64,000 nucleotides of DNA from Microbacteriaceae bacterium (GTDB taxonomy: Bacteria; Actinomycetota; Actinomycetes; Actinomycetales; Microbacteriaceae). Position numbers and translations under genes: made by a program. The notes under the pieces are model-generated. The model made no database searches. It saw nothing but the letters and a program-made list of their open reading frames with translations, and was not told the origin of the DNA. Positions within the stretch are counted from its first letter, which is position 1, and the number at the start of each line of letters is the position of its first letter. Below are positions 56,701 through 64,000 of this stretch, piece after piece. The stretch is from NCBI GenBank assembly GCA_025465095.1, contig JAODME010000002.1, forward strand, positions 92,625-156,624, written 5' to 3'.

Positions 56701-57516
56701 CTACTGGCTGACGTCGGCCCCGAAGTACTTGTCCGAGATCGCAGCGAGGGTTCCATCATCCCTGAGTTCCTGCAGCGCCGCATCGACGGCTTCGACGAGA
56801 TCCTTACTGCCCTTGCGGAAGGCGAAGGCATTCTGCGATGCGTCATCTGTCTTCGCAACGATCTTGAGGCCGGTGTCGCCCTCGGTCTTTTCGTAGTCGA
56901 GGAACGTCAGCTCGTCGTTGACGGTCGCGTCGACGCGGCCTTGGCGCAGCAGTTCGGCGGCCTGGGCCCACCCCTCGACCGCCTCCACATTGGCGCCGGC
57001 TTCTTCGGCGACCGTGTACCAGTTGCTCGTGAGCGACTGCGCGGTGGTCTTTCCGTCGAGGTCCTCGAAGTCCGTGATGTCGGAGTTCCCTTCAGCGACG
57101 ATCAGCACGCCGGGCGAGATTGTGTAGGGCGCGCTGAAGTCGTAGGACTCCTTGCGCTCGTCGTTGATCGAAACCTGGTTCGCGATGACGTCGAAGCGCC
57201 CGGACTCGAGGCCGGCGAAGATCGCGTCCCACTGGGTCTCCTGGAAGGCGACTTCGACGTCGAGCTTCTCCGCGACGGCGGTGATCACCTCGACGTCATA
57301 GCCCGTGAGCTCGCCGGAGCCGCCCTCGTGGAAGGAGAACGGGCGGTACGTTCCCTCGGTGCCGACGACGAGTTCCCCGGCCTCCTGCACTTCGGCGAGA
57401 GTGAGACCGTCATCGGCGGGGGCGCTGCTATCGGCTCCGCTCGGGGCCGTCGAGCAGGCGGCGAGAGTGGTGGCGAGGAACATGGCCGACGCGGCGGCGA
57501 GCAGTTTGCTGGGCAT
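56701..57516 (-). CDS. Substrate-binding lipoprotein of a probable cystine ABC transporter
   Basis: This 271-residue family 3 binding protein has a lipoprotein signal peptide ending LAAC (Cys21), then GTEGTYRPFSFHEGGSGEL, ETQWDAIFAGLESGRFDVI and ANQVSINDERKESYDFS, which resemble the cystine-binding proteins FliY/TcyJ and TcyA. It would deliver cystine, or possibly another amino acid, to the permease encoded 75 bases downstream. Cystine import would complement the cysK-cysE route elsewhere in the window. Confidence 0.88.
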   Translation of the reverse strand: MPSKLLAAASAMFLATTLAACSTAPSGADSSAPADDGLTLAEVQEAGELVVGTEGTYRPFSFHEGGSGELTGYDVEVITAVAEKLDVEVAFQETQWDAIFAGLESGRFDVIANQVSINDERKESYDFSAPYTISPGVLIVAEGNSDITDFEDLDGKTTAQSLTSNWYTVAEEAGANVEAVEGWAQAAELLRQGRVDATVNDELTFLDYEKTEGDTGLKIVAKTDDASQNAFAFRKGSKDLVEAVDAALQELRDDGTLAAISDKYFGADVSQ

Positions 57517-57585
57517 ACGAAGCTGTAACGCTCTCGCCGGAGAAAGCTTCCCGATCGTGCGTCGAAGTGCGCTGCGCCGTGACTC

Positions 57586-58872
57586 TCAGCCGAGCAGATT
57601 GTGCCGCACGACGATCGCCTCACGTCCAGGACCCACGCCGATGGCGGAGATGCGACATCCGCTGATCGCCTCGACGGCGAGAACGTATGCCTGGGCGTTC
57701 ACGGGCAGGTCCTCGAACGCGCGCACGCCGGTGATGTCCTCGGTCCAGCCGGGAAAATCCTCGTAGATGGGCACGGCGTGGTGGAAGTCGGACTGTGAAA
57801 CGGGCACCTCGTCGACACGCACGCCGTCGACCTCGTAGGCGACGCAGACCGGGATACTTTCAAGTCCCGTGAGCACGTCGAGCTTCGTCATGACGAAGTC
57901 GGTGACGCCGTTGATCCGCGCCGAGTAGCGCGCAATCGGGGCGTCATACCAGCCGGTGCGCCGCGGGCGTCCGGTGGTCGTCCCGAACTCGAAGCCCTTC
58001 GAGCGCAGGAACTCGCCCGACTCGTCGAAAAGCTCGGTCGGGAAGGGTCCGGCGCCGACGCGGGTCGTGTACGCCTTGACGATCCCGATGACCCGCTCGA
58101 TGCGGTTCGGGCCGATACCCGACCCGGTTGAGGCTCCCCCCGCGGTCGAGTTGCTCGACGTGACGAAGGGGTAGGTGCCATGATCCACGTCGAGCATCGT
58201 GGCCTGGCCACCCTCGAACAGCACAATCTTGCCGGCATCCAGGGCGTTATTCAGCTCGAGGGCCGTGTCGGTGACCATGGGGCGCAGGCGCTCCGCGTAC
58301 GAGAGCAGGTTCTCCACGATCTCGTCGACCGTGATCGCACGCCGGTTGTAGACCTTCACGAGCAGGTGGTTCTTTTGGTCGAGTGCCGCCTCGACCTTCT
58401 GCCGCAGGATGTTCTCATCGAACAGGTCCTGAATCCGGATGCCCACCCGGTTGATCTTGTCGGCGTAGGTCGGCCCGATGCCGCGGCCGGTCGTGCCGAT
58501 CTGCTTCTTGCCGAGGAAGCGCTCGGTGACCTTGTCAAGGGTGCGGTGGTAGTGGGTGATGATATGAGCATTCGCGCTGACCCGGAGCTTGGAGACATCC
58601 ACCCCCCGCGCGTTCAGGGCCTCGAGCTCGTCGAAGAGCACCTCGATGTCGATGACGACGCCGTTGGAGATCACGGGGATGACGCCGTCGGTGAGGATGC
58701 CGGACGGCAGCAGGTGCAGAGCGTACTTCTGGTTGCCGATAACGACCGTGTGGCCGGCGTTGTTTCCACCGTTGAACTTGACGACGTAGTCGATGCGACT
58801 GCCGAGCAGGTCGGTCGCCTTGCCTTTGCCCTCGTCGCCCCATTGGGCGCCGATGATCACGATTGCTGGCAT
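57586..58872 (-). CDS. purA: Adenylosuccinate synthase
   Basis: This 428-residue GTP-dependent enzyme makes adenylosuccinate from IMP and aspartate. The P-loop-like GDEGKGK is at residues 12-18, and [26 protein letters not shown] and [14 protein letters not shown] are conserved. AAAGAGA precedes the ATG. The DUF3151 gene lies upstream on the same strand. Confidence 0.97.
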   Translation of the reverse strand: MPAIVIIGAQWGDEGKGKATDLLGSRIDYVVKFNGGNNAGHTVVIGNQKYALHLLPSGILTDGVIPVISNGVVIDIEVLFDELEALNARGVDVSKLRVSANAHIITHYHRTLDKVTERFLGKKQIGTTGRGIGPTYADKINRVGIRIQDLFDENILRQKVEAALDQKNHLLVKVYNRRAITVDEIVENLLSYAERLRPMVTDTALELNNALDAGKIVLFEGGQATMLDVDHGTYPFVTSSNSTAGGASTGSGIGPNRIERVIGIVKAYTTRVGAGPFPTELFDESGEFLRSKGFEFGTTTGRPRRTGWYDAPIARYSARINGVTDFVMTKLDVLTGLESIPVCVAYEVDGVRVDEVPVSQSDFHHAVPIYEDFPGWTEDITGVRAFEDLPVNAQAYVLAVEAISGCRISAIGVGPGREAIVVRHNLLG

Positions 58873-58979
58873 GAAGATCTCTTTCAGATGGCGGGGATTG
58901 CGCTTCAGTCTATCGACGGCACCTGGCCAGCCGGTCCGCGCCGGTTACGGTCGCCAACAGATCGCGCCCGCCGGCAGCA

Positions 58980-59405
58980 CTAGCGCGCGGCGTGCTCCAC
59001 GTCCATGCGTTCGATTGCGGTCGGGTCGGCGTCGTTCAAGAATTCTGTGAGGCGATCCACCTCGCTCTGCTCGCCGATCGCGAGTGCGGCACGGCGCAGC
59101 GCGAACAACGACCGCAGAACCCCGCGGTTCGGGGCGTGCGACCACGGGATCGGCCCGTGGCCCTTCCACCCCGCCTGCCGCAGCGCGTCGAGCCCCCTGT
59201 GGTATCCGACACGGGCGAACGCGTACGACTCGAGCCGCTTCCCCGCGTTGAAAGCGTTGTTGGCGAGCAGCGCCCATGCGAGCGATGAGGACGGGTGCGC
59301 GATAACCACGTTGGAAGCGTCAAGACCGGTGTTCGCGATGGCGGCGAGGACTGCTGGTTCTTCCGGCAGCCGAGTTTCGGAAGCGCCGAGGAGATTGTTC
59401 GTCAT
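58980..59405 (-). CDS. DUF3151 domain-containing protein
   Basis: This 141-residue actinobacterial protein has the DUF3151 blocks AHPSSSLAWALLANNAF, YAFARVGYHRGLDALRQAGW and GHGPIPWSHAPNRGVLRSL. The family is conserved but its function is unknown; its position beside purA or purine genes is common. TAGCGT at 59412-59417 (-12 to -7) suggests a leaderless mRNA, although AGGAAG overlaps. Confidence 0.92.
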   Translation of the reverse strand: MTNNLLGASETRLPEEPAVLAAIANTGLDASNVVIAHPSSSLAWALLANNAFNAGKRLESYAFARVGYHRGLDALRQAGWKGHGPIPWSHAPNRGVLRSLFALRRAALAIGEQSEVDRLTEFLNDADPTAIERMDVEHAAR

Positions 59406-59478
59406 CTTCCTACGCTACCGCCCGAACCTCGCCTGCAACCCCTTGACCCACTCCGCGCCCGCGGCGACGATGGCATGC

Positions 59479-59820
59479 ATGCGAAGAATTCACTACGCCG
59501 GTGGCTCGATGTTGACGGGAGACCGAACATGCAAGGCGGTGCTTCGCTACGCGAGAGCGCTCGCAGAATCCGGTGACTCCGACATCGTCACCGTGCCCGT
59601 CGTCACCGAGGGCGGGAGCAGGGCCATGGCGCATCTTCTCATCGGACCAGCCAGCCAGTTGTTCTCCACCCCGGTGGAAAACAGCCCGGACGAGCCCTAC
59701 GATGCGGAGGTGGTCGCCGAGTTGGAGACACGCACGAGAAAGCTCCATCCCGGCACGCCGGCCTGGCCGGCGGAGATGACCGACGTGCCGAACCTCGACG
59801 ACTACGACATCCACTTCTGA
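59479..59820 (+). CDS. Conserved hypothetical protein
   Basis: This 113-residue protein reads MRRIHYAGGSMLTGDRT, with DIVTVPVVTEGGSRAMAHLLIGPASQL and a Pro/Glu-rich tail ending NLDDYDIHF. It has no signal peptide or membrane segment. I do not recognise a family. Codon use and length suggest a real gene, with the ATG at 59479 chosen; an ATG at 59470 also exists. It is convergent with the methyltransferase gene, 12 bases away. Confidence 0.7.
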   Translation: MRRIHYAGGSMLTGDRTCKAVLRYARALAESGDSDIVTVPVVTEGGSRAMAHLLIGPASQLFSTPVENSPDEPYDAEVVAELETRTRKLHPGTPAWPAEMTDVPNLDDYDIHF

Positions 59821-59832
59821 GCCGACTCCGGA

Positions 59833-60468
59833 CTAGAATTCCACGTGCTGGGTGACCCAGGCGTGCATTGCCACCGCCGCCGCTGCCGATGCGTTGATGC
59901 TGCGGGTCGATCCGAACTGGCTGATCTCGACGACCGCGGCCGACGCGGCGATCGCCTCCTCGGAGAGCCCTGGTCCCTCCTGGCCGAAGAGCAGTACGCA
60001 TCTCGCGGGAAAGTCGAACGTCTCGATGATCACCGAACCGGGAACGTTGTCGATCGCGATGATCGGGAGCCGGGCATCCAACGCCCACGCCGCGAACGAC
60101 TCGACCGTGTCGTGGTGCAGCACGTGCTGGTAGCGATCGGTGACCATCGCCCCGCGTTTGTTCCAGCGCTTGCGCCCGATGATGTGCACGGTGTCGGCGG
60201 CGAAGGCGTTTGCGCTGCGCACAATCGAGCCGATGTTCATGTCGTGCTGCCAGTTCTCGATGGCGACGTGGAACGGATGACGCCGCTCATCCAGATCGGC
60301 GACGATCGACTCCATCCGCCAGTACCGGTACCGGTCGATCACGTTGCGCGTGTCACCGCGGGCAAGAAGATCGGGGTCGTATCGGGCGTCGTCGGGGTGC
60401 TCGCCCGGCCACGGGCCGACTCCCGCCGTCGATAATTCAACGGTGGGCGCGGGGGTGTGGTCTGTCAC
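59833..60468 (-). CDS. TrmH/SpoU-family RNA methyltransferase
   Basis: This 211-residue SPOUT methyltransferase would 2'-O-methylate a tRNA or rRNA. Motifs are ENWQHDMNIGSIVRSANAFA, VLLFGQEGPGLSEEA and FGSTRSINASAAAAVAMHAW, the knot region. The RNA target is unknown. The GTG at 60468 has TAACCT at 60476-60481 (-13 to -8) and no ribosome site, suggesting leaderless expression. Confidence 0.9.
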   Translation of the reverse strand: MTDHTPAPTVELSTAGVGPWPGEHPDDARYDPDLLARGDTRNVIDRYRYWRMESIVADLDERRHPFHVAIENWQHDMNIGSIVRSANAFAADTVHIIGRKRWNKRGAMVTDRYQHVLHHDTVESFAAWALDARLPIIAIDNVPGSVIIETFDFPARCVLLFGQEGPGLSEEAIAASAAVVEISQFGSTRSINASAAAAVAMHAWVTQHVEF

Positions 60469-60566
60469 GCTGACGAGGTTACCCCCGGCACGCGCCACTC
60501 CAATTCCTCCTCCGGCTGGACCGTGAGCGCCACGTGCCCGAAACATCCTCTCGCTACGATGTCGCC

Positions 60567-61367
60567 ATGGCCAAACGTGACGACATCGAATGCTGGCTCA
60601 CCGACATGGACGGGGTGCTCGTCCACGAGAACCATCCGCTACCCGGGGCGGCGGACCTGCTGCAACAGTGGCGGGACAAGGGCAACCCGTTCCTGGTGCT
60701 CACCAACAACTCGATCTACACCCCCAGGGACCTGAGCGCACGGCTGCGGGCATCCGGCCTCGACGTGCCAGAGGAGTTCCTCTGGACCTCCGCTCTGGCG
60801 ACCGCCGACTTTCTGGCCTCCCAATCGTCCAACGGCACCGCTTTCGTCATCGGCGAGGCGGGCATCACCACGGCCCTGCACGAGGCCGGGTTCATCATGA
60901 CCGACACGAACCCCGACTATGTTGTCGTCGGCGAGACCCGCAACTACTCCTTTGAGGCCATCACCCGCGCGATCCGGCTCATCCTCGGCGGGGCGCGCTT
61001 CATCGTGACGAATCCGGATGCCACGGGGCCCAGTTCCGAGGGTCCGCTTCCCGCTACGGGCGCGGTCGCCGCCCTTATCACCAAGGCCACGGGTCGGGAG
61101 CCGTACGTGGTGGGCAAACCGAACCCGATGATGTTCCGCTCGGCGATGAACAAGATCGGCGCGCACTCCGAGAACACGGGCATGATCGGGGACCGCATGG
61201 ACACCGATATCGTGGCGGGCATCGAGGCGGGACTGCATACGATTCTCGTGCTCACCGGGATCAGCGACCGGGCCGAGATCGAGCGTTACCCGTTCCGTCC
61301 AGACGAGGTACTCGGCGGCGTCATCGACCTTCTCGACCCCGAGCCGTACCAGGTCGACATCGACTGA
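60567..61367 (+). CDS. HAD-IIA family phosphatase (NagD-like)
   Basis: This 266-residue HAD hydrolase has motif I LTDMDGVLVHENHPLPGA with Asp13 and Asp15, motif II LTNNS, and motif IV MIGDRMDTDIVAGIEAGL. It would dephosphorylate small phosphometabolites or nucleotides; the exact substrate is unknown. TACGAT at 60555-60560 lies at -12 to -7 from the ATG, again suggesting a leaderless mRNA. Confidence 0.9.
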   Translation: MAKRDDIECWLTDMDGVLVHENHPLPGAADLLQQWRDKGNPFLVLTNNSIYTPRDLSARLRASGLDVPEEFLWTSALATADFLASQSSNGTAFVIGEAGITTALHEAGFIMTDTNPDYVVVGETRNYSFEAITRAIRLILGGARFIVTNPDATGPSSEGPLPATGAVAALITKATGREPYVVGKPNPMMFRSAMNKIGAHSENTGMIGDRMDTDIVAGIEAGLHTILVLTGISDRAEIERYPFRPDEVLGGVIDLLDPEPYQVDID

Positions 61368-61370
61368 GGA

Positions 61371-62816
61371 TCAGAGGGTCAGCGGCCCGAGCCACGCGAG
61401 GGCGGTCGGGCCCGCATCAACGGGGGCGATGCCCGCGGCCGACGTGATCCCGACCTGGTTGAGTACCACGAGCAGGATCACGGTGAGGACGACCACAAGC
61501 AAAGCGGCGATCACTAGAAGCACCTTCTGTGTCGTCGACATCGGCATACGAGGCACTCGCACGGCCTTGGCCGACGACTTGCCTGCAGGCGCTCTCGACA
61601 CCGCATCTGCGCCAGTCGCCGCAGGTTTCACCGGCAGCAGCGGAGCGTCGGCGAACGGGCGCGGCTGCGCGTCTTGGTCCTGACCAGCGCTCACGGGCCG
61701 CACGTTCGACTGCTCCTCCGGCGCGGACGCACGAAAGAGCGAGTCAAAGTCGGATGTCGCCGGTGCGCCGTCTTCGGTGGACTGGCCGGGGTCGCCCACT
61801 CCCGCGCTCCCGTCCGTCGCGTTGCTCGCACCGCCGTCTTTGACCTCGTCGGCCGGCGGCACGGCCGGCTGCGGTCGTTCGACCGCGGAAACAGGTGCAC
61901 CGGCGTTGGCCGCAGCTCGCGCACTCACCGGGAGGTCGTCCCTGCGCTGGGCCTTGGCAGCGGACTTCGCGGCAGCCTCGAGCGCCGCAGCCGCCTCCCG
62001 CGCGGCACGGCGAGGCGACGGGGCGTTCATCACGTCGTCCATCGCGGACGGCGCGGCTTCCGATTCCGCAGCGGCGGGTTCTTCGCCGGCGTCCGGAAGC
62101 GGGGCATCGCGAAGCGACGGGCTGTCGGAGGCGTTCGGGGCATCGGTCGCCCCTGCGGCGACCGGGCCGGAACCGGTGGACGAGGGCAGGAGAATGCTGC
62201 CTGACCCGCTCGAAGCGGACGGTGCTTTCTCGCCCGAGTCCTCCGGAGCCCGGCCGTTCACGGCCTTCGGCTCGCTCGGGTTCCTCGGTGCGTTCGAGTC
62301 CGCCGCCATGCTCGAACTGGACCCCGTCACAGGCGGTGGCGGGTAGTAGGGGCGCGCCGACTCGGCGGCGGTCTCCGAGTTCCCGGCGAGCACCAGTTCC
62401 GGGACTACCGCAGACTCCGGGGAGTCTGCCTCCTCTGGCTCGGCCGTTGCGGCGATCGGCGTCGGAGTAGCCGATGCAGGCTCCGGCTGCGACAGGGCAG
62501 GTGAAGCGGCCTCGGCCGTGCGCGACTCGAGGGCGCCCGCCTCGGTTTCGACGGGTTCGAACGCACGGGATTCAGACGTCGTTTCCGTGGCGCCAGCGTC
62601 GGGCGCCGCGTCGGTCGTCAGACTCCAGGCGAAGGCCTCCGCCGTCGGCTCGGACGGCGCTGCGGAGCGAGGCGGAGCGGTGGCAGGATCGGTGTCGCCG
62701 TCTTCGGAGCCGTCCCGGTCCTCGGGCTCTGCGCGGTCATCCGTTTCCGGGTCAGAATGGTCGAACTGCGCCGCAAGCCAGTCCTGCGGATCGCGATCCT
62801 CGAGATTGTTGGTCAT
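61371..62816 (-). CDS. Large disordered protein with one C-terminal membrane segment
   Basis: This 481-residue protein is mostly Ala/Pro/Ser/Glu/Asp-rich low-complexity sequence and probably unfolded. It begins with MTNNLEDRDPQDWLAAQFDHS, and near residues 437-458 has one membrane segment (VLLVIAALLVVVLTVILLVVL), leaving a short 24-residue tail. Its ATG overlaps the pyrE stop (ATGA), so it is coupled to pyrE. I recognise no domain. It may anchor or scaffold partners at the membrane. Confidence 0.72.
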   Translation of the reverse strand: MTNNLEDRDPQDWLAAQFDHSDPETDDRAEPEDRDGSEDGDTDPATAPPRSAAPSEPTAEAFAWSLTTDAAPDAGATETTSESRAFEPVETEAGALESRTAEAASPALSQPEPASATPTPIAATAEPEEADSPESAVVPELVLAGNSETAAESARPYYPPPPVTGSSSSMAADSNAPRNPSEPKAVNGRAPEDSGEKAPSASSGSGSILLPSSTGSGPVAAGATDAPNASDSPSLRDAPLPDAGEEPAAAESEAAPSAMDDVMNAPSPRRAAREAAAALEAAAKSAAKAQRRDDLPVSARAAANAGAPVSAVERPQPAVPPADEVKDGGASNATDGSAGVGDPGQSTEDGAPATSDFDSLFRASAPEEQSNVRPVSAGQDQDAQPRPFADAPLLPVKPAATGADAVSRAPAGKSSAKAVRVPRMPMSTTQKVLLVIAALLVVVLTVILLVVLNQVGITSAAGIAPVDAGPTALAWLGPLTL

Positions 62817-63364
62817 TTTTCGAGCCCCAGATCAGCCAGTCCGATTGCGGAGAAGTACGGGTACCCCGCCGCTTCGATGATTTCCTTTGCGCCCGTGTCA
62901 CGGTCGACGACGACGGCGACAGCGACGACGACGGCGCCGACCTTCTCGAGCGCCGCGATCGCGGCGAGCGGCGACCCACCGGTGGTCGAGGTGTCCTCGA
63001 GCACGACGACGCGCTTGCCGGACACATCCGGTCCCTCGACCTGTCGGCCGCGCCCGTGGTCCTTGGGCTCCTTCCGCACGACGAACGCGTCGTACGTGAG
63101 TCCGCGTGCGGCGCCCTGGTGCAGCACCGCGGCCGCGACGGGGTCGGCGCCCATCGTCATGCCTCCGACCGCGGCGACCCCCGGAATCCCGGCGATGAGG
63201 TCGATCATCACCTGGCCGATGAGCGGGGCGACCCGGTGGTCGAGACTGACCCTGCGCAGATCGACGTAGTACGACGCCTTCTTGCCACTCGTCAGCGTGA
63301 AGTCACCGTGGAAGACGGCGTCAGCCGAAATGTGCTCAATGAGCCGCTTGCGTGCGTCGTTCAC
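62813..63364 (-). CDS. pyrE: Orotate phosphoribosyltransferase
   Basis: This enzyme of about 183 residues makes OMP from orotate and PRPP. LTSGKKASYYVDLRRV binds orotate, and VVLEDTSTTGGS is the PRPP loop. The GTG at 63364 is preferred because TAAAGT at 63372-63377 sits at -13 to -8, which suits a leaderless mRNA; GTG 63373 is the longer alternative. It is divergent from the exonuclease gene. Confidence 0.93.
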   Translation of the reverse strand: MNDARKRLIEHISADAVFHGDFTLTSGKKASYYVDLRRVSLDHRVAPLIGQVMIDLIAGIPGVAAVGGMTMGADPVAAAVLHQGAARGLTYDAFVVRKEPKDHGRGRQVEGPDVSGKRVVVLEDTSTTGGSPLAAIAALEKVGAVVVAVAVVVDRDTGAKEIIEAAGYPYFSAIGLADLGLEK

Positions 63365-63453
63365 GAGGCTCACTTTAGACGAGAGGGTGAGTCTCCGCTG
63401 CCGCGCCAGCATCCTGGCCTTCGTGTCGAGTCCCCGCCGGGTAGTTTTGGACC

Positions 63454-64000
63454 ATGCGTGTAGCCACCTGGAACGTCAACTCGATCCGAACGCGAGTAGG
63501 CCGCGTCGTCGACTGGCTCGTGCGAGAAGACGTGGACGTCTTGGGCATGCAGGAGATTAAGTGCAGGGAGGATCAGTTTCCCTACGACGCGTTCAACGAG
63601 GCCGGCTACGAGGTCGTTCTGCACGGCCTCAACCAGTGGAACGGCGTCGCCTTCGCGAGCCGTCTCCCGATGACGGATGTCGAGACCCACTTCCCCTCGC
63701 AGCCCGGATTCCTCAAGGGGCTCGAGGGCCCCGACCAGCCGATCGAGGCGCGCGCCATCGGCGTGACCGTCGACGGTGTGCGGCTGTGGAGCCTCTACGT
63801 ACCCAATGGGCGCTCGCTCGACGACCCGCACCTCGTCTACAAGCTCGACTGGCTCGCGAAGCTCAAGGACGACACCCGGGCGTGGCTCGCGGCGAACGAC
63901 GGTGCACCGATCGCCCTGATGGGTGACTTCAACGTGGCGCCGACCGACGCCGACGTGGGAGACCCCACGCTCGTGCCGGGAGTCTCCACGCACATATCGC
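63454..64000 (+). CDS. xth: Exodeoxyribonuclease III, N-terminal part (runs off window)
   Basis: The visible 182 codons belong to the AP endonuclease/exonuclease III family: VATWNVNSIRTRVGRVVDWL, LGMQEIKC with the metal-binding Glu, LYVPNGR and LMGDFNVAPTDADV. It cuts abasic sites and degrades 3' ends in repair. TAGTTT at 63442-63447 (-12 to -7) indicates a leaderless start. The C-terminus lies beyond the window. Confidence 0.93.
   Translation, partial: MRVATWNVNSIRTRVGRVVDWLVREDVDVLGMQEIKCREDQFPYDAFNEAGYEVVLHGLNQWNGVAFASRLPMTDVETHFPSQPGFLKGLEGPDQPIEARAIGVTVDGVRLWSLYVPNGRSLDDPHLVYKLDWLAKLKDDTRAWLAANDGAPIALMGDFNVAPTDADVGDPTLVPGVSTHIS

Noticed and set aside
1..64000. tRNA, rRNA or riboswitch genes
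   Set aside because: I scanned the gaps for tRNA-like cloverleaf sequence and ends but saw none convincing; a covariance-model search would settle it.

Overview
The window is high-G+C DNA from an actinobacterium. Gene content and order point to a Microbacteriaceae-type organism, which is an inference at family level only: stand-alone purS, purQ and small-type purL; DUF3073, DUF3151 and DUF1918 proteins; an AbiEi/DUF559 protein; a furA-catalase pair; and many start codons that look leaderless. Nearly all of it is chromosomal coding sequence with short gaps. I saw no rRNA, tRNA, CRISPR array, insertion sequence or phage genes.

Region 1 (1-9.2 kb): a cut-off PAP2-like gene and a short-chain dehydrogenase; an omega-amino acid transaminase plus methylmalonate-semialdehyde dehydrogenase operon facing a PucR regulator; a RecQ-type helicase fused to a phosphoribosyltransferase-like domain; a NUDIX hydrolase; and a DUF1918 protein. 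Region 2 (9.4-21 kb): homocysteine methyltransferase, GNAT, a canonical RecQ, a CPBP protease, the cysK-cysE operon, a CDF metal exporter, an EamA-type transporter, a DUF559 protein, and a DEAD-box RNA helicase with a repetitive disordered N-terminus. A 400-bp spacer before the helicase gene carries two microsatellites and a perfect 17-bp hairpin.

Region 3 (21-32 kb) is the most accessory-looking part and consists of small catabolic loci. The first is an amide locus: a cytoplasmic AmiC-like sensor, an APC permease and an acetamidase/formamidase. The second is a divergent locus with an NCS1 permease, an agmatinase-family ureohydrolase and an NTF2-like protein on one strand, and a cyclase-family hydrolase and an XRE-cupin regulator on the other. 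A perfect palindrome lies in the shared promoter. Region 4 (32-39 kb): an RND exporter, an APC permease, a YczE-like protein, a flavoprotein and DUF3073.

Region 5 (39-64 kb): housekeeping genes. Purine biosynthesis genes purM, purF, purD, purC, purS, purQ, purL and purA are present but interrupted by unrelated genes and by a decayed VOC dioxygenase pseudogene. Other genes are furA-katA, chorismate mutase, a probable cystine ABC importer, a SpoU methyltransferase, a HAD-IIA phosphatase, pyrE coupled to a long disordered membrane protein, and the start of exodeoxyribonuclease III, which runs off the window.

All functions are read from recognisable motifs and family resemblance; no database search was possible. 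Start codons were chosen from Shine-Dalgarno sites, or from a TANNNT hexamer 5 to 8 bases upstream where no such site exists.
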